From positions 262,933 to 326,932 of the forward strand of contig NZ_LT635835.1 of the NCBI RefSeq assembly GCF_900128475.1: a DNA stretch of 64,000 bases, read 5' to 3'. Position numbers and translations under genes: made by a program. Shown piece by piece: positions 47,454-55,823 of the stretch. A model generated the notes under the pieces. It had not been told where the DNA came from and searched no databases. It saw nothing but the letters and a program-made list of their open reading frames with translations. Each line of letters starts with the position of its first letter. The first letter of the stretch is position 1. The DNA is from Mediterranea massiliensis. Lineage in GTDB: Bacteria > Bacteroidota > Bacteroidia > Bacteroidales > Bacteroidaceae.

Positions 47454-49754
47454 CTACTCGCTTCTGAGCCCCCGCACTGGGTTCTCCCTTGCGATGCGCC
47501 AGGCCTTGCTGAGAGCCACACCCGCGATGAGGAGCAGAAGCAACAGGGCAGCCCCCATATAGACGACTACCAGACTGCCCGCAGTGTCACGGAACTGCTC
47601 CATCCACAACCGCCCGACCCACCAGGCGCCTGCCGTACCCACAACTACCGAAGGTACCGACAGCCACGCCACGTCGCACAGCAGGAGGCGCAGGATGTCA
47701 CTTGTCTCTGCCCCGTTCACCTTGCGGATGGCTATCTCCTTGGAGCGGAGACGGATTTCATCGTTCACGTAGCCCGTCAGACCCAGCAGGATGATAAAGA
47801 GGATGGCCACGGAAGCCAGCAACGTGACGTTGCGGAACAGGCGCACGGAGTCGGAATAACTGCGCATCGTCTGCTCCATGGAGCGGAAGGCCAAGTCGGC
47901 CTGCGGAAAGATGCGGGCCATATCGGCATTCAGGCGGAGCAGGTTATCATCGAACGGCTCCTTCAGCCGCACGGAGACGTCCAAGCCGACACCCTCACAC
48001 CACTCCACCAGCACAGGCGTATCGTCGTCCGCAGCCAGTGGAAAGGCGAAGTCATCCAGCAGCCCCACCACCGTACCATAGTCGTTTACCGTCCGGCCGA
48101 TGGGGCTGTCCGTCCAGCCTATCTTGCGGCAGAAGGCCTCGTTCACCAGCAGTTGGCGGTCGCCCGTCAGATTGTGCCCTTCCTTCAGGCGGAGGCCGAT
48201 GAAGGGCAGGTAATCGGCCGTAAACCAGGCATTGCGCGGATAGAACAGCTCGTTGCCCTGCGCGTCACAAACGGGGCGGTTGGAAACAAAGCCCAGCATG
48301 GTGCACTGCGACGAAGCCACGGCCTGCACATAGGGCAGATTGCGCAGCTGGGCACACAGTTGGTCGCCGTCCGTCATGCCCCGCTGTACGAAGGCTACGC
48401 GCTCGGGGTTCCATCCGCGGTCGCGCCTTGTCAGATGGACATACTGCACGGCCACGACCAGCATCATGCCCAGCACAAAGGCCGCCCCCGTGAACTGGAT
48501 GACGAGCAGCGTCCGCTTCCATCCGCGGCGGCCGGCAGCATAGCGGCGGAACACTTGCGTCACAGGGATGCGGGCAAACAACAGGGCGGGCAGGCATCCG
48601 CCCACCACAAACAGCACGCCCAGCGCCAGCAGCGGCGCATAGAGGTTGGACGGAGCAAACAGTGCGCTGAGAGGCACACCGGCCAGTTCCTCCATCCCGT
48701 CGCGGAAAAGGAAGGTCAGCAAAGCAGCCAGCAGGAGGGAGAGCAGCACGACCACCGCCGTCTCCAGCAGAAACAGGCGGAAGATACTCCCACTACCCGC
48801 GCCGCTGCACTTGTGCACACCGATGGCCTTGGCCCGCCGCGTCAGTGAGGCGACGGAGACGAGCACGTAGTTGAACGCCGTGACCAGCAGCAGCGCGATG
48901 CCCAGAAAAGCCATGACGGCCACCATCCGCCGCACCTTGGGCAGGCTGAGGTGCGCATCGCGCAGCGGAGTGAGGTGGACGGAAAGCTCCAGCCCGCTGT
49001 CGGGCGGCAGATGGCGGGCAATGTCGGCCGAGAGGCGTTCGTTCAGCCAGGCGGCATCCTGCGGACTGCGCAGGCGCACGTAGCCGTTGTAGTTGCCCCC
49101 GCTGTTCCATCCCTGCCCCCATTGCGTATACCGACCGATGGCGGCAAAGGAAACCACGGCCTCGGGACACTTCTCGAGGGAAGTGTTCGGCGGTACGTTG
49201 CGGAAGATGCCCTTGACGAGCAGCGTCACTTGGTTGCCCTGAATGTTGTAGCCCACTGTCTTGCCAAGGGGACTCCCGTCGCCGAACAGGCGGCGGGCAC
49301 CCGCCTCGGAGAGGAAGACCGCATCGGGGTTAGCCAGGTCCTGCGGATTTCCCTCCAGCACGTCCAGCCCCAGAACGGAGAAGAACAGGGTATCGCCCAT
49401 CAGGGTGGCGAGCTGTACCTCCCTTTCGCCCAAGCGGTAGCGGTCACCGAAGAGCGAACAGCAGACGGTGCCCCCCTGCACACGGTCGGGGTGTAAGGCG
49501 GCTATCGTGCCGGGGATGGGCATCAGGGTATAGACCGACTCCTCCCCTTGCGGTACGCCGCCCTTCAGCCAGCCTGTCTTCACCTGATAGAGCCTGTCGG
49601 CCTCGTGGTAGAAGTTGTCGTAACTCAGTTCGAAAGCGATTCTTGCGAAGAGGAACACTGATACCAGCAGTCCCAAGGCCAGCGAAACGACCTTGACGAA
49701 GTTTGCGCCAGGCTGATGGGTCAGGGCTTGTAGAGTATAATAAAACTGTCTCAT
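47454..49754 (-). CDS. MacB/FtsX-type ABC permease (third permease of the cluster)
   Basis: 766 residues. An N-terminal membrane helix and a periplasmic MacB-like core domain precede three helices with the FtsX region (HKCSGA just before). A second periplasmic region and a second FtsX unit follow, with SKEIAIRKVNGAE near the C-terminus. This double-FtsX form is typical of Bacteroidetes. It is the last gene of a four-gene cluster with one ATPase. The protein likely couples ATP hydrolysis to movement of the periplasmic part, as in MacB, rather than forming a channel. Confidence 0.87.
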   Translation of the reverse strand: MRQFYYTLQALTHQPGANFVKVVSLALGLLVSVFLFARIAFELSYDNFYHEADRLYQVKTGWLKGGVPQGEESVYTLMPIPGTIAALHPDRVQGGTVCCSLFGDRYRLGEREVQLATLMGDTLFFSVLGLDVLEGNPQDLANPDAVFLSEAGARRLFGDGSPLGKTVGYNIQGNQVTLLVKGIFRNVPPNTSLEKCPEAVVSFAAIGRYTQWGQGWNSGGNYNGYVRLRSPQDAAWLNERLSADIARHLPPDSGLELSVHLTPLRDAHLSLPKVRRMVAVMAFLGIALLLVTAFNYVLVSVASLTRRAKAIGVHKCSGAGSGSIFRLFLLETAVVVLLSLLLAALLTFLFRDGMEELAGVPLSALFAPSNLYAPLLALGVLFVVGGCLPALLFARIPVTQVFRRYAAGRRGWKRTLLVIQFTGAAFVLGMMLVVAVQYVHLTRRDRGWNPERVAFVQRGMTDGDQLCAQLRNLPYVQAVASSQCTMLGFVSNRPVCDAQGNELFYPRNAWFTADYLPFIGLRLKEGHNLTGDRQLLVNEAFCRKIGWTDSPIGRTVNDYGTVVGLLDDFAFPLAADDDTPVLVEWCEGVGLDVSVRLKEPFDDNLLRLNADMARIFPQADLAFRSMEQTMRSYSDSVRLFRNVTLLASVAILFIILLGLTGYVNDEIRLRSKEIAIRKVNGAETSDILRLLLCDVAWLSVPSVVVGTAGAWWVGRLWMEQFRDTAGSLVVVYMGAALLLLLLIAGVALSKAWRIARENPVRGLRSE

Positions 49755-49822
49755 ATACTATCATACAAAGGATTCATTGGCAAAATTCAATCGGCGCATG
49801 GAAGGCCGGCAACATCGACAAG

Positions 49823-52147
49823 CTACTCGCTCTTGATGCTCAGCACAGGATTCTCGTTGGCGATGCGCCAGGCCTTCAGCACTACGACGGCCACAATCAG
49901 CACCAGCAGCAGGAGGGCCAGCAGGGCGTACCACGCGGGCGAGAGCAGGCGGCTGTCGGCAAACTGCTGCATCCACTGGCCGGAGACGTACCACGCTGCG
50001 GCCATGCCTGCCGCGACGGCCAGGACGGCTATCTTGAGGATGTCCACCGAGAGCAGGCGCAGGATGTCGAAGGCTTCGGCGCCGTTCACCTTGCGGATGG
50101 CTATCTCCTTGGAACGTCGCTGCGTCTCGTCGCTGACGTAGCCGATGAGTCCCATCAGCACGATGAGGATGATGCAGGCGGTGGTGACCCACACGGTGTT
50201 GCGGAAGGTGGAGACGCTGGCGTTCTGCTCGCGGCGGATGTCCTGATAGGTGGTGAACTCCAGTGCCAGGTCGGGATAAGTGGACTTGACGAAGGCGTTC
50301 AGACGCTTCAGGTTCTCGTCCAGCGGAGCCTTCAGGCGGACGTTGAAGGTGCGAAGACGGTCGTTCAGGATAAAGGCGGTGCAGGTCTGGCTCGCGAAGA
50401 AGCCCATGTTGCGCACATTCTCCACCACGCCTGTCACGATGGCTGGTTCTTCCAGTCCTGCCCATGAGGGGTCGATGGGCAGCTGGCGACCGATGGCGGT
50501 GTCGCCCCACTTCAACGTCTCTACCGTGGTGCGGCCCACGACGGCTTCGCCCCGATGCTGCGGCCAGTGGCCTTCGAGCAGGGTCATGCCCGTCACCTGC
50601 GGCATCTCCTTGTCCATCAGCGTGAAGTGCAGGGGGCAGATGAAGTTGCCCTGATTGTCGGTCAGGCGGTTGGTGCTGTAGTGGGCCAGCAGACTGGTAC
50701 CACTGCCTGCCACGGCTTCCACATAGGGCTCGCGGCGGATGGCGTCGGCCACGCCCTGCGCCCGCTCAATGTTGCCCGTCACCGTCCCCACGGCCAGCCC
50801 TTCGGCACGGAAACCCACGCTGCGGGTCATCAGGTCGTGGTACTGCCACACGGTGGTCAGCAGCATGCCGCCGATGAAGGCCACGCCGATGAACTGCACC
50901 GTCAGCAATCCACGCTTCCACGAACGCTTGCCGTCGGTGTAGCGGCGGAACACTTGCGTCACAGGGATGCGGGCATAGATGCGCCCTGGCACCACGCCCG
51001 CTACGAGGAAGAGCAGCAGCACCGTGCCCAGCGGCACATAGAGCGTCTGCCAGGTGAAGAGGTCGGTCAGGCGGCTGCCCAACAGCTCTTCCACCTGCTC
51101 GCGCAGCAGCCACAACAGTACGCCGCCGCAAAGGATGGAGGCCGTCACCAGCAGCCCCGTCTCCCAGAGGAACATCGAGAGGATGTGCCAGCCGTCGGCG
51201 CCGCTGCACTTGTGCACGCCCACCAGCTTGGCTCGCCGGCTCATGGCGGCCACGGCACGCAGCACGTAGTTCAGGATGGACACGAAGAAGATGGAGAAGC
51301 CCAGCACGCCGAGGATGACCAGCCGCCGCGTGCTGTCGGGATAAGAACGGTAAACCTTGTGGATGGGCAGGACGCTGTACTCCGTCACCACGTCGTCGCC
51401 CAGGTGCGGGTCAGTGTATTGCTCCACCGCCTGCTGGATGCGGCTGTTCATCGCGTCCACGTCGGCAGGCTGCTTCAGGCGGAACAGCACGCCGTAGAGG
51501 TTGTTCATGTTCCACGTGCCCCGCCCGTAGGCCCAGTCCAGGGCAGCCATGGGGAGCAGCAGGTCGTGGGGCATGATGCTGTTGCGTGGCACGTCGGCAT
51601 AGATGCCGCGGATGGTGACGTCGAACAGCTTCTCCACGGAAAGTACCTTACCGATGGGGCTTTCGTCGCCATAGAGCCGGCGGGCCATGCTTTCGGAGAT
51701 GAAGGCGTTGCCCTGCACTCCTAAGTCCTTGGGGTTGCCCTGCAGCAGGGGAAGGCCGGTGGTGGCGAAGTAGGCCGTGTCGGCAAAGAGGATCTGGATG
51801 TCCTCCAGCTTCTTGTCCTCCTTGTAGAAGGCAGGTTCCCAAAATAAGTTGGAAGTCAGACTGGCGCTCTCCACCAGATCGGGGAAGGCCTCGCTGAGGT
51901 CGGCTGCTGCAGGACGGTAGGTACTATAGTTGTAGCCGGGTTCGGGCACTCCCTTGGTCACGTTTCTCATGCGCAGCATGACGAGCGTGTCGGGATTCGG
52001 ATAGAAGCGGTCGTAGCTCAGCTCGTAAGCTATCTGCGCGAAGAGCAGCACGCCCATCGCCAGTCCCAGCGTGAGGGAGATGATTTTCTCCGCGGTGCCT
52101 CCATGGCCGCGGAGAAGGGTCTGTAGGGTGTAGTATAGGTGTCTCAT
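49823..52147 (-). CDS. MacB/FtsX-type ABC permease (second permease of the cluster)
   Basis: 774 residues, a paralogue of its neighbours with the same layout: N-terminal helix (IISLTLGLAMGVLLFAQIAYELSYD), periplasmic domain, first FtsX unit with HKCSGADG, ARIPVTQVFRRY, second periplasmic domain, and SKEIAIRKVNGAE before the last helices. The gene ends 68 bp before the next permease gene starts. It carries short stretches of nucleotide identity to the other two permease genes. Confidence 0.88.
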   Translation of the reverse strand: MRHLYYTLQTLLRGHGGTAEKIISLTLGLAMGVLLFAQIAYELSYDRFYPNPDTLVMLRMRNVTKGVPEPGYNYSTYRPAAADLSEAFPDLVESASLTSNLFWEPAFYKEDKKLEDIQILFADTAYFATTGLPLLQGNPKDLGVQGNAFISESMARRLYGDESPIGKVLSVEKLFDVTIRGIYADVPRNSIMPHDLLLPMAALDWAYGRGTWNMNNLYGVLFRLKQPADVDAMNSRIQQAVEQYTDPHLGDDVVTEYSVLPIHKVYRSYPDSTRRLVILGVLGFSIFFVSILNYVLRAVAAMSRRAKLVGVHKCSGADGWHILSMFLWETGLLVTASILCGGVLLWLLREQVEELLGSRLTDLFTWQTLYVPLGTVLLLFLVAGVVPGRIYARIPVTQVFRRYTDGKRSWKRGLLTVQFIGVAFIGGMLLTTVWQYHDLMTRSVGFRAEGLAVGTVTGNIERAQGVADAIRREPYVEAVAGSGTSLLAHYSTNRLTDNQGNFICPLHFTLMDKEMPQVTGMTLLEGHWPQHRGEAVVGRTTVETLKWGDTAIGRQLPIDPSWAGLEEPAIVTGVVENVRNMGFFASQTCTAFILNDRLRTFNVRLKAPLDENLKRLNAFVKSTYPDLALEFTTYQDIRREQNASVSTFRNTVWVTTACIILIVLMGLIGYVSDETQRRSKEIAIRKVNGAEAFDILRLLSVDILKIAVLAVAAGMAAAWYVSGQWMQQFADSRLLSPAWYALLALLLLVLIVAVVVLKAWRIANENPVLSIKSE

Positions 52148-52149
52148 TT

Positions 52150-52250
52150 TAATGAAGAATTAAGAATGAAGAATTAAGAATGAAGATTGAGAAAAGAAGG
52201 ATTCGTGCCGCAGGGCAAATTCTTCATTCTTCGTTCTTCATTCTTCATTT
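52150..52250. repeat. GAATTAAGAATGAAG-type hairpin, copy 1
   Basis: Left arm 52150-52186 made of GAAGAATTAAGAAT units, right arm 52217-52250 the inverse. The centre GATTCGTGCCGCAGGGCAAA is shared exactly with copy 2 at 52940-53047, so the two copies are recent duplicates. It lies between the ATPase gene and the second permease. Confidence 0.85.
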
Positions 52251-52252
52251 AT

Positions 52253-52930
52253 TTATAGGTTTCTGTTGCTTGCCACCACACTGCCATCAAACAGATGCAC
52301 CGTCCGATGGGCAAAGGAGGCGTCGTGTTGTGAGTGGGTCACCATGATGATGGTGGTGCCCTCTCCGTTCAGTTCGCTCAGCAGCTTGATGACCTCGGCG
52401 CCGTTCTTCGAGTCGAGGTTACCAGTGGGCTCGTCGGCAAGGATGAGCTTGGGGTTGGTCACCACGGCACGGGCGATGGCCACGCGCTGCTGCTGTCCGC
52501 CCGAGAGCTGCTGGGGGAAGTGCTGCGCCCGATGGCTGATGGCCATGCGCTTCAGGATGTCGTGCACGCGCTGCTTGCGTTCGGAGGCCTTGATGCCCAG
52601 GTAGGTCAATGGCAGCTCCACGTTCTCGAAGACATTCAGCTCGTCTATCAGGTTGAAGCTCTGGAAGACGAAGCCTATCTTGCCCTTGCGGACGCGGGTG
52701 CGGTCCTTCTCGTGAAGGTTGGCTACTTCCTGCCCCAGCAGCTTGTAACTGCCCGAGGTGGGGTTGTCCAGCAGGCCGAGGATGTTCAGTAGGGTGGACT
52801 TGCCACAGCCCGACGGGCCCATGATGGCTACAAATTCGCCCTCGTCTACATGGAGGTTCACTTGGTTCAATGCGACGGTTTCTACTTCCGACGTGCGGAA
52901 TACTTTGCTAAGGTTGTTGATTTCGATCAT
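52253..52930 (-). CDS. ABC transporter ATPase (MacB/LolD type)
   Basis: 225 residues. Walker A GPSGCGKST, Q-loop in VFQSFNLIDELNVFENVELPL, ABC signature LSGGQQQRVAIARA, Walker B LILADEPTGNLD and the H-switch VTHSQHD are all present. The TGNLDSKNGAEV stretch is typical of the LolD/MacB/FtsE group. It is the only ATPase in the cluster and probably energises all three permeases. It is flanked on both sides by copies of the same hairpin repeat. Confidence 0.95.
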   Translation of the reverse strand: MIEINNLSKVFRTSEVETVALNQVNLHVDEGEFVAIMGPSGCGKSTLLNILGLLDNPTSGSYKLLGQEVANLHEKDRTRVRKGKIGFVFQSFNLIDELNVFENVELPLTYLGIKASERKQRVHDILKRMAISHRAQHFPQQLSGGQQQRVAIARAVVTNPKLILADEPTGNLDSKNGAEVIKLLSELNGEGTTIIMVTHSQHDASFAHRTVHLFDGSVVASNRNL

Positions 52931-52939
52931 AATAATATT

Positions 52940-53047
52940 AAATGAAGAATTAAGAATGAAGAATGAAGAATCAGGGATGAAGATTTAGGAAAGAAGGATT
53001 CGTGCCGCAGGGCAAATTCTTCATTCTTAGTTCTTCATTCTTCATTG
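52940..53047. repeat. GAATTAAGAATGAAG-type hairpin, copy 2
   Basis: Left arm 52940-52985, right arm 53013-53047, centre identical to copy 1. It lies between the first permease gene and the ATPase gene, in the transcribed part of the cluster. Confidence 0.85.
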
Positions 53048-53056
53048 AATTATGTT

Positions 53057-55363
53057 TTATTCGCTCTTGATGCTCAGCACTGGATTCTCATTCGCGATGC
53101 GCCACGACTTCCACAGCACGCAGCCGGCGATGACAGCCAGTACGGCCAGGCCAATCAGTACATATTCGAAGGCCGACATCGAGGCCTGCGCGCTGAACAT
53201 GTCCATCCACAGGGAGTTGACATACCACGACGCTGCGATACCTATCACCACCGCAGGCACGGCCACATAGAGCACGTCGCGCCCCAGCAGGCGGAGGATG
53301 TCAGAAGCTTCGGCACCGTTCACCTTGCGGATGGCTATCTCCTTGCTTCGGCGCTGCACCTCGTCGGCCGTATAGCCCAGCAGGCCCATGAGCATGATGA
53401 AGAACATCACCACGCCTGCCACGGCGGTGGCGTTGCGGAACACGCGGACGGGGTTATACAACATATTCATCCCCTCTTCCATCGAAGTGAAGTCGATGGT
53501 CTTGTCGGGGAAGGCCTCGGCGGCGGCTTTCGTCAGGCGTTGCAGGTTCTCGGCGAAGGGCTCTTTGAGCAGGAAGTGCAGGCCGTTGTTGAACTGCCTG
53601 GACATGAAGCCTATGTAGGGCATCGGGCCGGCATAGAAGCCGTTTATCTGAAAGTCTTTCAGCACACCCGTCACGGTAGAGGTTTCGCCCATCGTGTGGA
53701 CAGTATGGCCCACGGCATCCTTCCCCCACTTCATCAGGTTGACGAAGGTTTCGTTCACCACCACCTCGCTGTTGTCGCGCGGCAGGCGGCCTTCCTTCAG
53801 CTTCATGCCCATCAGGTCGTAGTAGTTGCTCATGCAGGCGTCGAAGCGGGCGGAGAACAGGCTTTCGCCGTTTTCCCCTGTGATGAAGCAGCCGCTATAC
53901 CCCTCCAGCGGATTGCCGTAGGCCGAGGAGAGGTCTTCCACATAGGGCAGGCTTCGGAAGAAGTTGTAGGCGTTGTCGCACTCCCTTGCCGTCTTGAAGG
54001 GCAGATAGGTACCCACGATGCGCTCCGTGCTGAAGCCCATGTCCTTGCTCATGACGAAGTGGTACTGCATCATCACCATGCACATCAGGCCGCAGATGAA
54101 GGCCACACCCGCAAACTGCACGAACAGCAGGGGGCGTTTCCACCCCTTCTTGCCCTCCGTGTAGCGGCGGAACACTTGCGTCACAGGGATGCGCGCAAAG
54201 AGGCGGCCGGGCAGTACGCCCCCCACCAGCAGGAGCACGCCCACCGTGGCGGCAGGCACCCACAGGCGGCTGCCTTCGAAGAGGTTCGTCAGCTTGGTGG
54301 CGGCCGTATCCTCCACAAAGTCGCGGAAGCCCCACAGCAGGAGGAACATCACGCCCAGTGCCAGCGCGACCACCATCAGCGTCTCCAGCATGAACATGCC
54401 GAAGATGCCTCCGCCACTGGCTCCGCTGCACTTGTGCACGCCCACCATCTTGGCCCTGCGGCTCAGCGAGGAGATGGAGATGAGGGCGTAGTTCAGGGCG
54501 GTGATGAAGAGGATGGACAGGCCCAGCGTCAGCATGATGGTGAACATGCGCCGCACGTCGTCCTGCTGGCGGAAGGTGTCGCGCAGAGGCTTCACCCAGG
54601 CGCTATAACTCCAGCTGTCGCGTTCGGGCAGGTACTTCTCGGCCATCTTCTCCATGCGGGTGTTGAGGTCGTCCACATCCACCCCAGGGCGCAGGCGCAC
54701 GTACTGACAGTAGGAGTCGCCTCCGTTCCACGAATAGTTCATCTGCTGGGCGGCCCAGGTGGGAGGCAGCGAGATGACGGCGTCGGCCCCCACGGTCGTA
54801 TTGTCGGGCAGGTCGGCAAAGGTGCCATGCACGGTCAGGTCGCGCTCGTGGTTGTAGCTGATGACCTTTCCGACGGGTTCCTCGCCGCCGAACATCCTTT
54901 CGGCCAGGCTCTGCGAGAGATAGATGACGTTAGGCTGCTGGAGGTCCTGCACAGGGTTGCCGCTCAGCACCTCGATGCCCATCGTCTGGAAGAAGAGCGA
55001 GTCGGCGCAGATTTTAGACTCGTTGAAGCGGTGGTTGCCATAGTAGAGCGGCCACGACGCCAGGTAGCGGTTGGTGCAGGTCGCCATTTCCACCTCCTTG
55101 GGAAAGCTTTCGAGGATGGCGCCTGCCAGCGGCCCCATGTTCATGGTTTGCGGCTCCAGCTTCTCGCCGTTCATGACGAACTGGCTCCACACCTGATAGA
55201 TGCGGTCGTAGTCGCGGAAGCACGTGTCGTAACTCTGCTCGTAGGCCACGCGGGCAAAGAGCAGGATGCTCATGGCAAGTCCCAGACCGAGGGAGATGAC
55301 CTTGAAGGGAATGCTCCCCTTCCCTCTGAGCAGAGTCTGGATGACGTAATGGATTTGTCTCAT
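53057..55363 (-). CDS. MacB/FtsX-type ABC permease (first permease of the cluster)
   Basis: 768 residues with the same double-FtsX layout: MRQIHYVIQTLLRG start, helix ISLGLGLAMSILLFARVAYEQSYD, HKCSGASGG, ARIPVTQVFRRY, and RRSKEIAIRKVNGAEASD near the end. It is the promoter-proximal gene of the cluster; the ATPase follows after 126 bp that contain a hairpin repeat. The region upstream (55364-55823) holds a MITE-like element and a pair of palindromes. Confidence 0.88.
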   Translation of the reverse strand: MRQIHYVIQTLLRGKGSIPFKVISLGLGLAMSILLFARVAYEQSYDTCFRDYDRIYQVWSQFVMNGEKLEPQTMNMGPLAGAILESFPKEVEMATCTNRYLASWPLYYGNHRFNESKICADSLFFQTMGIEVLSGNPVQDLQQPNVIYLSQSLAERMFGGEEPVGKVISYNHERDLTVHGTFADLPDNTTVGADAVISLPPTWAAQQMNYSWNGGDSYCQYVRLRPGVDVDDLNTRMEKMAEKYLPERDSWSYSAWVKPLRDTFRQQDDVRRMFTIMLTLGLSILFITALNYALISISSLSRRAKMVGVHKCSGASGGGIFGMFMLETLMVVALALGVMFLLLWGFRDFVEDTAATKLTNLFEGSRLWVPAATVGVLLLVGGVLPGRLFARIPVTQVFRRYTEGKKGWKRPLLFVQFAGVAFICGLMCMVMMQYHFVMSKDMGFSTERIVGTYLPFKTARECDNAYNFFRSLPYVEDLSSAYGNPLEGYSGCFITGENGESLFSARFDACMSNYYDLMGMKLKEGRLPRDNSEVVVNETFVNLMKWGKDAVGHTVHTMGETSTVTGVLKDFQINGFYAGPMPYIGFMSRQFNNGLHFLLKEPFAENLQRLTKAAAEAFPDKTIDFTSMEEGMNMLYNPVRVFRNATAVAGVVMFFIMLMGLLGYTADEVQRRSKEIAIRKVNGAEASDILRLLGRDVLYVAVPAVVIGIAASWYVNSLWMDMFSAQASMSAFEYVLIGLAVLAVIAGCVLWKSWRIANENPVLSIKSE

Positions 55364-55490
55364 GCGTATAACGTTTTTAGTCGTTTTCTACCTTTCTCTA
55401 TGCAGAAATCGTGCCAAAAGCGTCATACCAACATATATGTCAAGAAAAGCGACTCGAAGAGGGGCTGCCAAAATGAAGCAAGGCTATTTT

Positions 55491-55629
55491 AACTCCCCTC
55501 CTTCTGGAAGGAGGGGTGCCCAAAGGGCGGGGCGGTAGGTTTTCGCGAAAGGTTATCAATCAACGCGTTATGTGTTTACCTACCACCTCCCCCTATCGGG
55601 TACTCCTCCTTCCAGAAGGAGGAGAGTTT
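55491..55629. repeat. MITE-like element with ~50-bp inverted ends
   Basis: AACTCCCCTCCTTCTGGAAG...CGGTAGGT (55491-55540) is imperfectly inverse to 55577-55629. The outermost TCCTTCTGGAAGGA is itself palindromic. No coding content. Total length is about 139 bp, located between the ABC cluster and uxaB. Confidence 0.75.
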
Positions 55630-55696
55630 CAGATACTTCTATCTTAGATTGTATTGTTTATTTGGAAGATATCCTCTTTCCCCGCTTCGGGCGGAG

Positions 55697-55734
55697 TGTC
55701 TAATTTTTAGACAGTGGTGTCTAATTTTTGGACA
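55697..55734. promoter_or_regulatory. Pair of TGTCTAA-TTT-TTAGACA palindromes
   Basis: TGTCTAATTTTTAGACA (55697-55713) and TGTCTAATTTTTGGACA (55718-55734) are 21 bp apart, two helical turns. This is the form of a tandem operator. The site lies upstream of the ABC cluster and downstream of uxaB; the protein that binds is unknown. Confidence 0.5.
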
Positions 55735-55743
55735 CTCGGGTAT

Positions 55744-55784
55744 AAAAAAGAGAGAGTGCAGCAAGGCTCGCCCACTGCACTCTC
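55744..55784 (-). terminator. Intrinsic terminator of uxaB
   Basis: On the minus strand GAGAGTGCAG pairs with CTGCACTCTC around a short loop and is followed by TCTTTTTT. It lies 40 bp after the uxaB stop. Confidence 0.87.
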
Positions 55785-55823
55785 ATTGCAACTATTAATC
55801 TAAAAAAGTGTGGTTTTTCTCCG

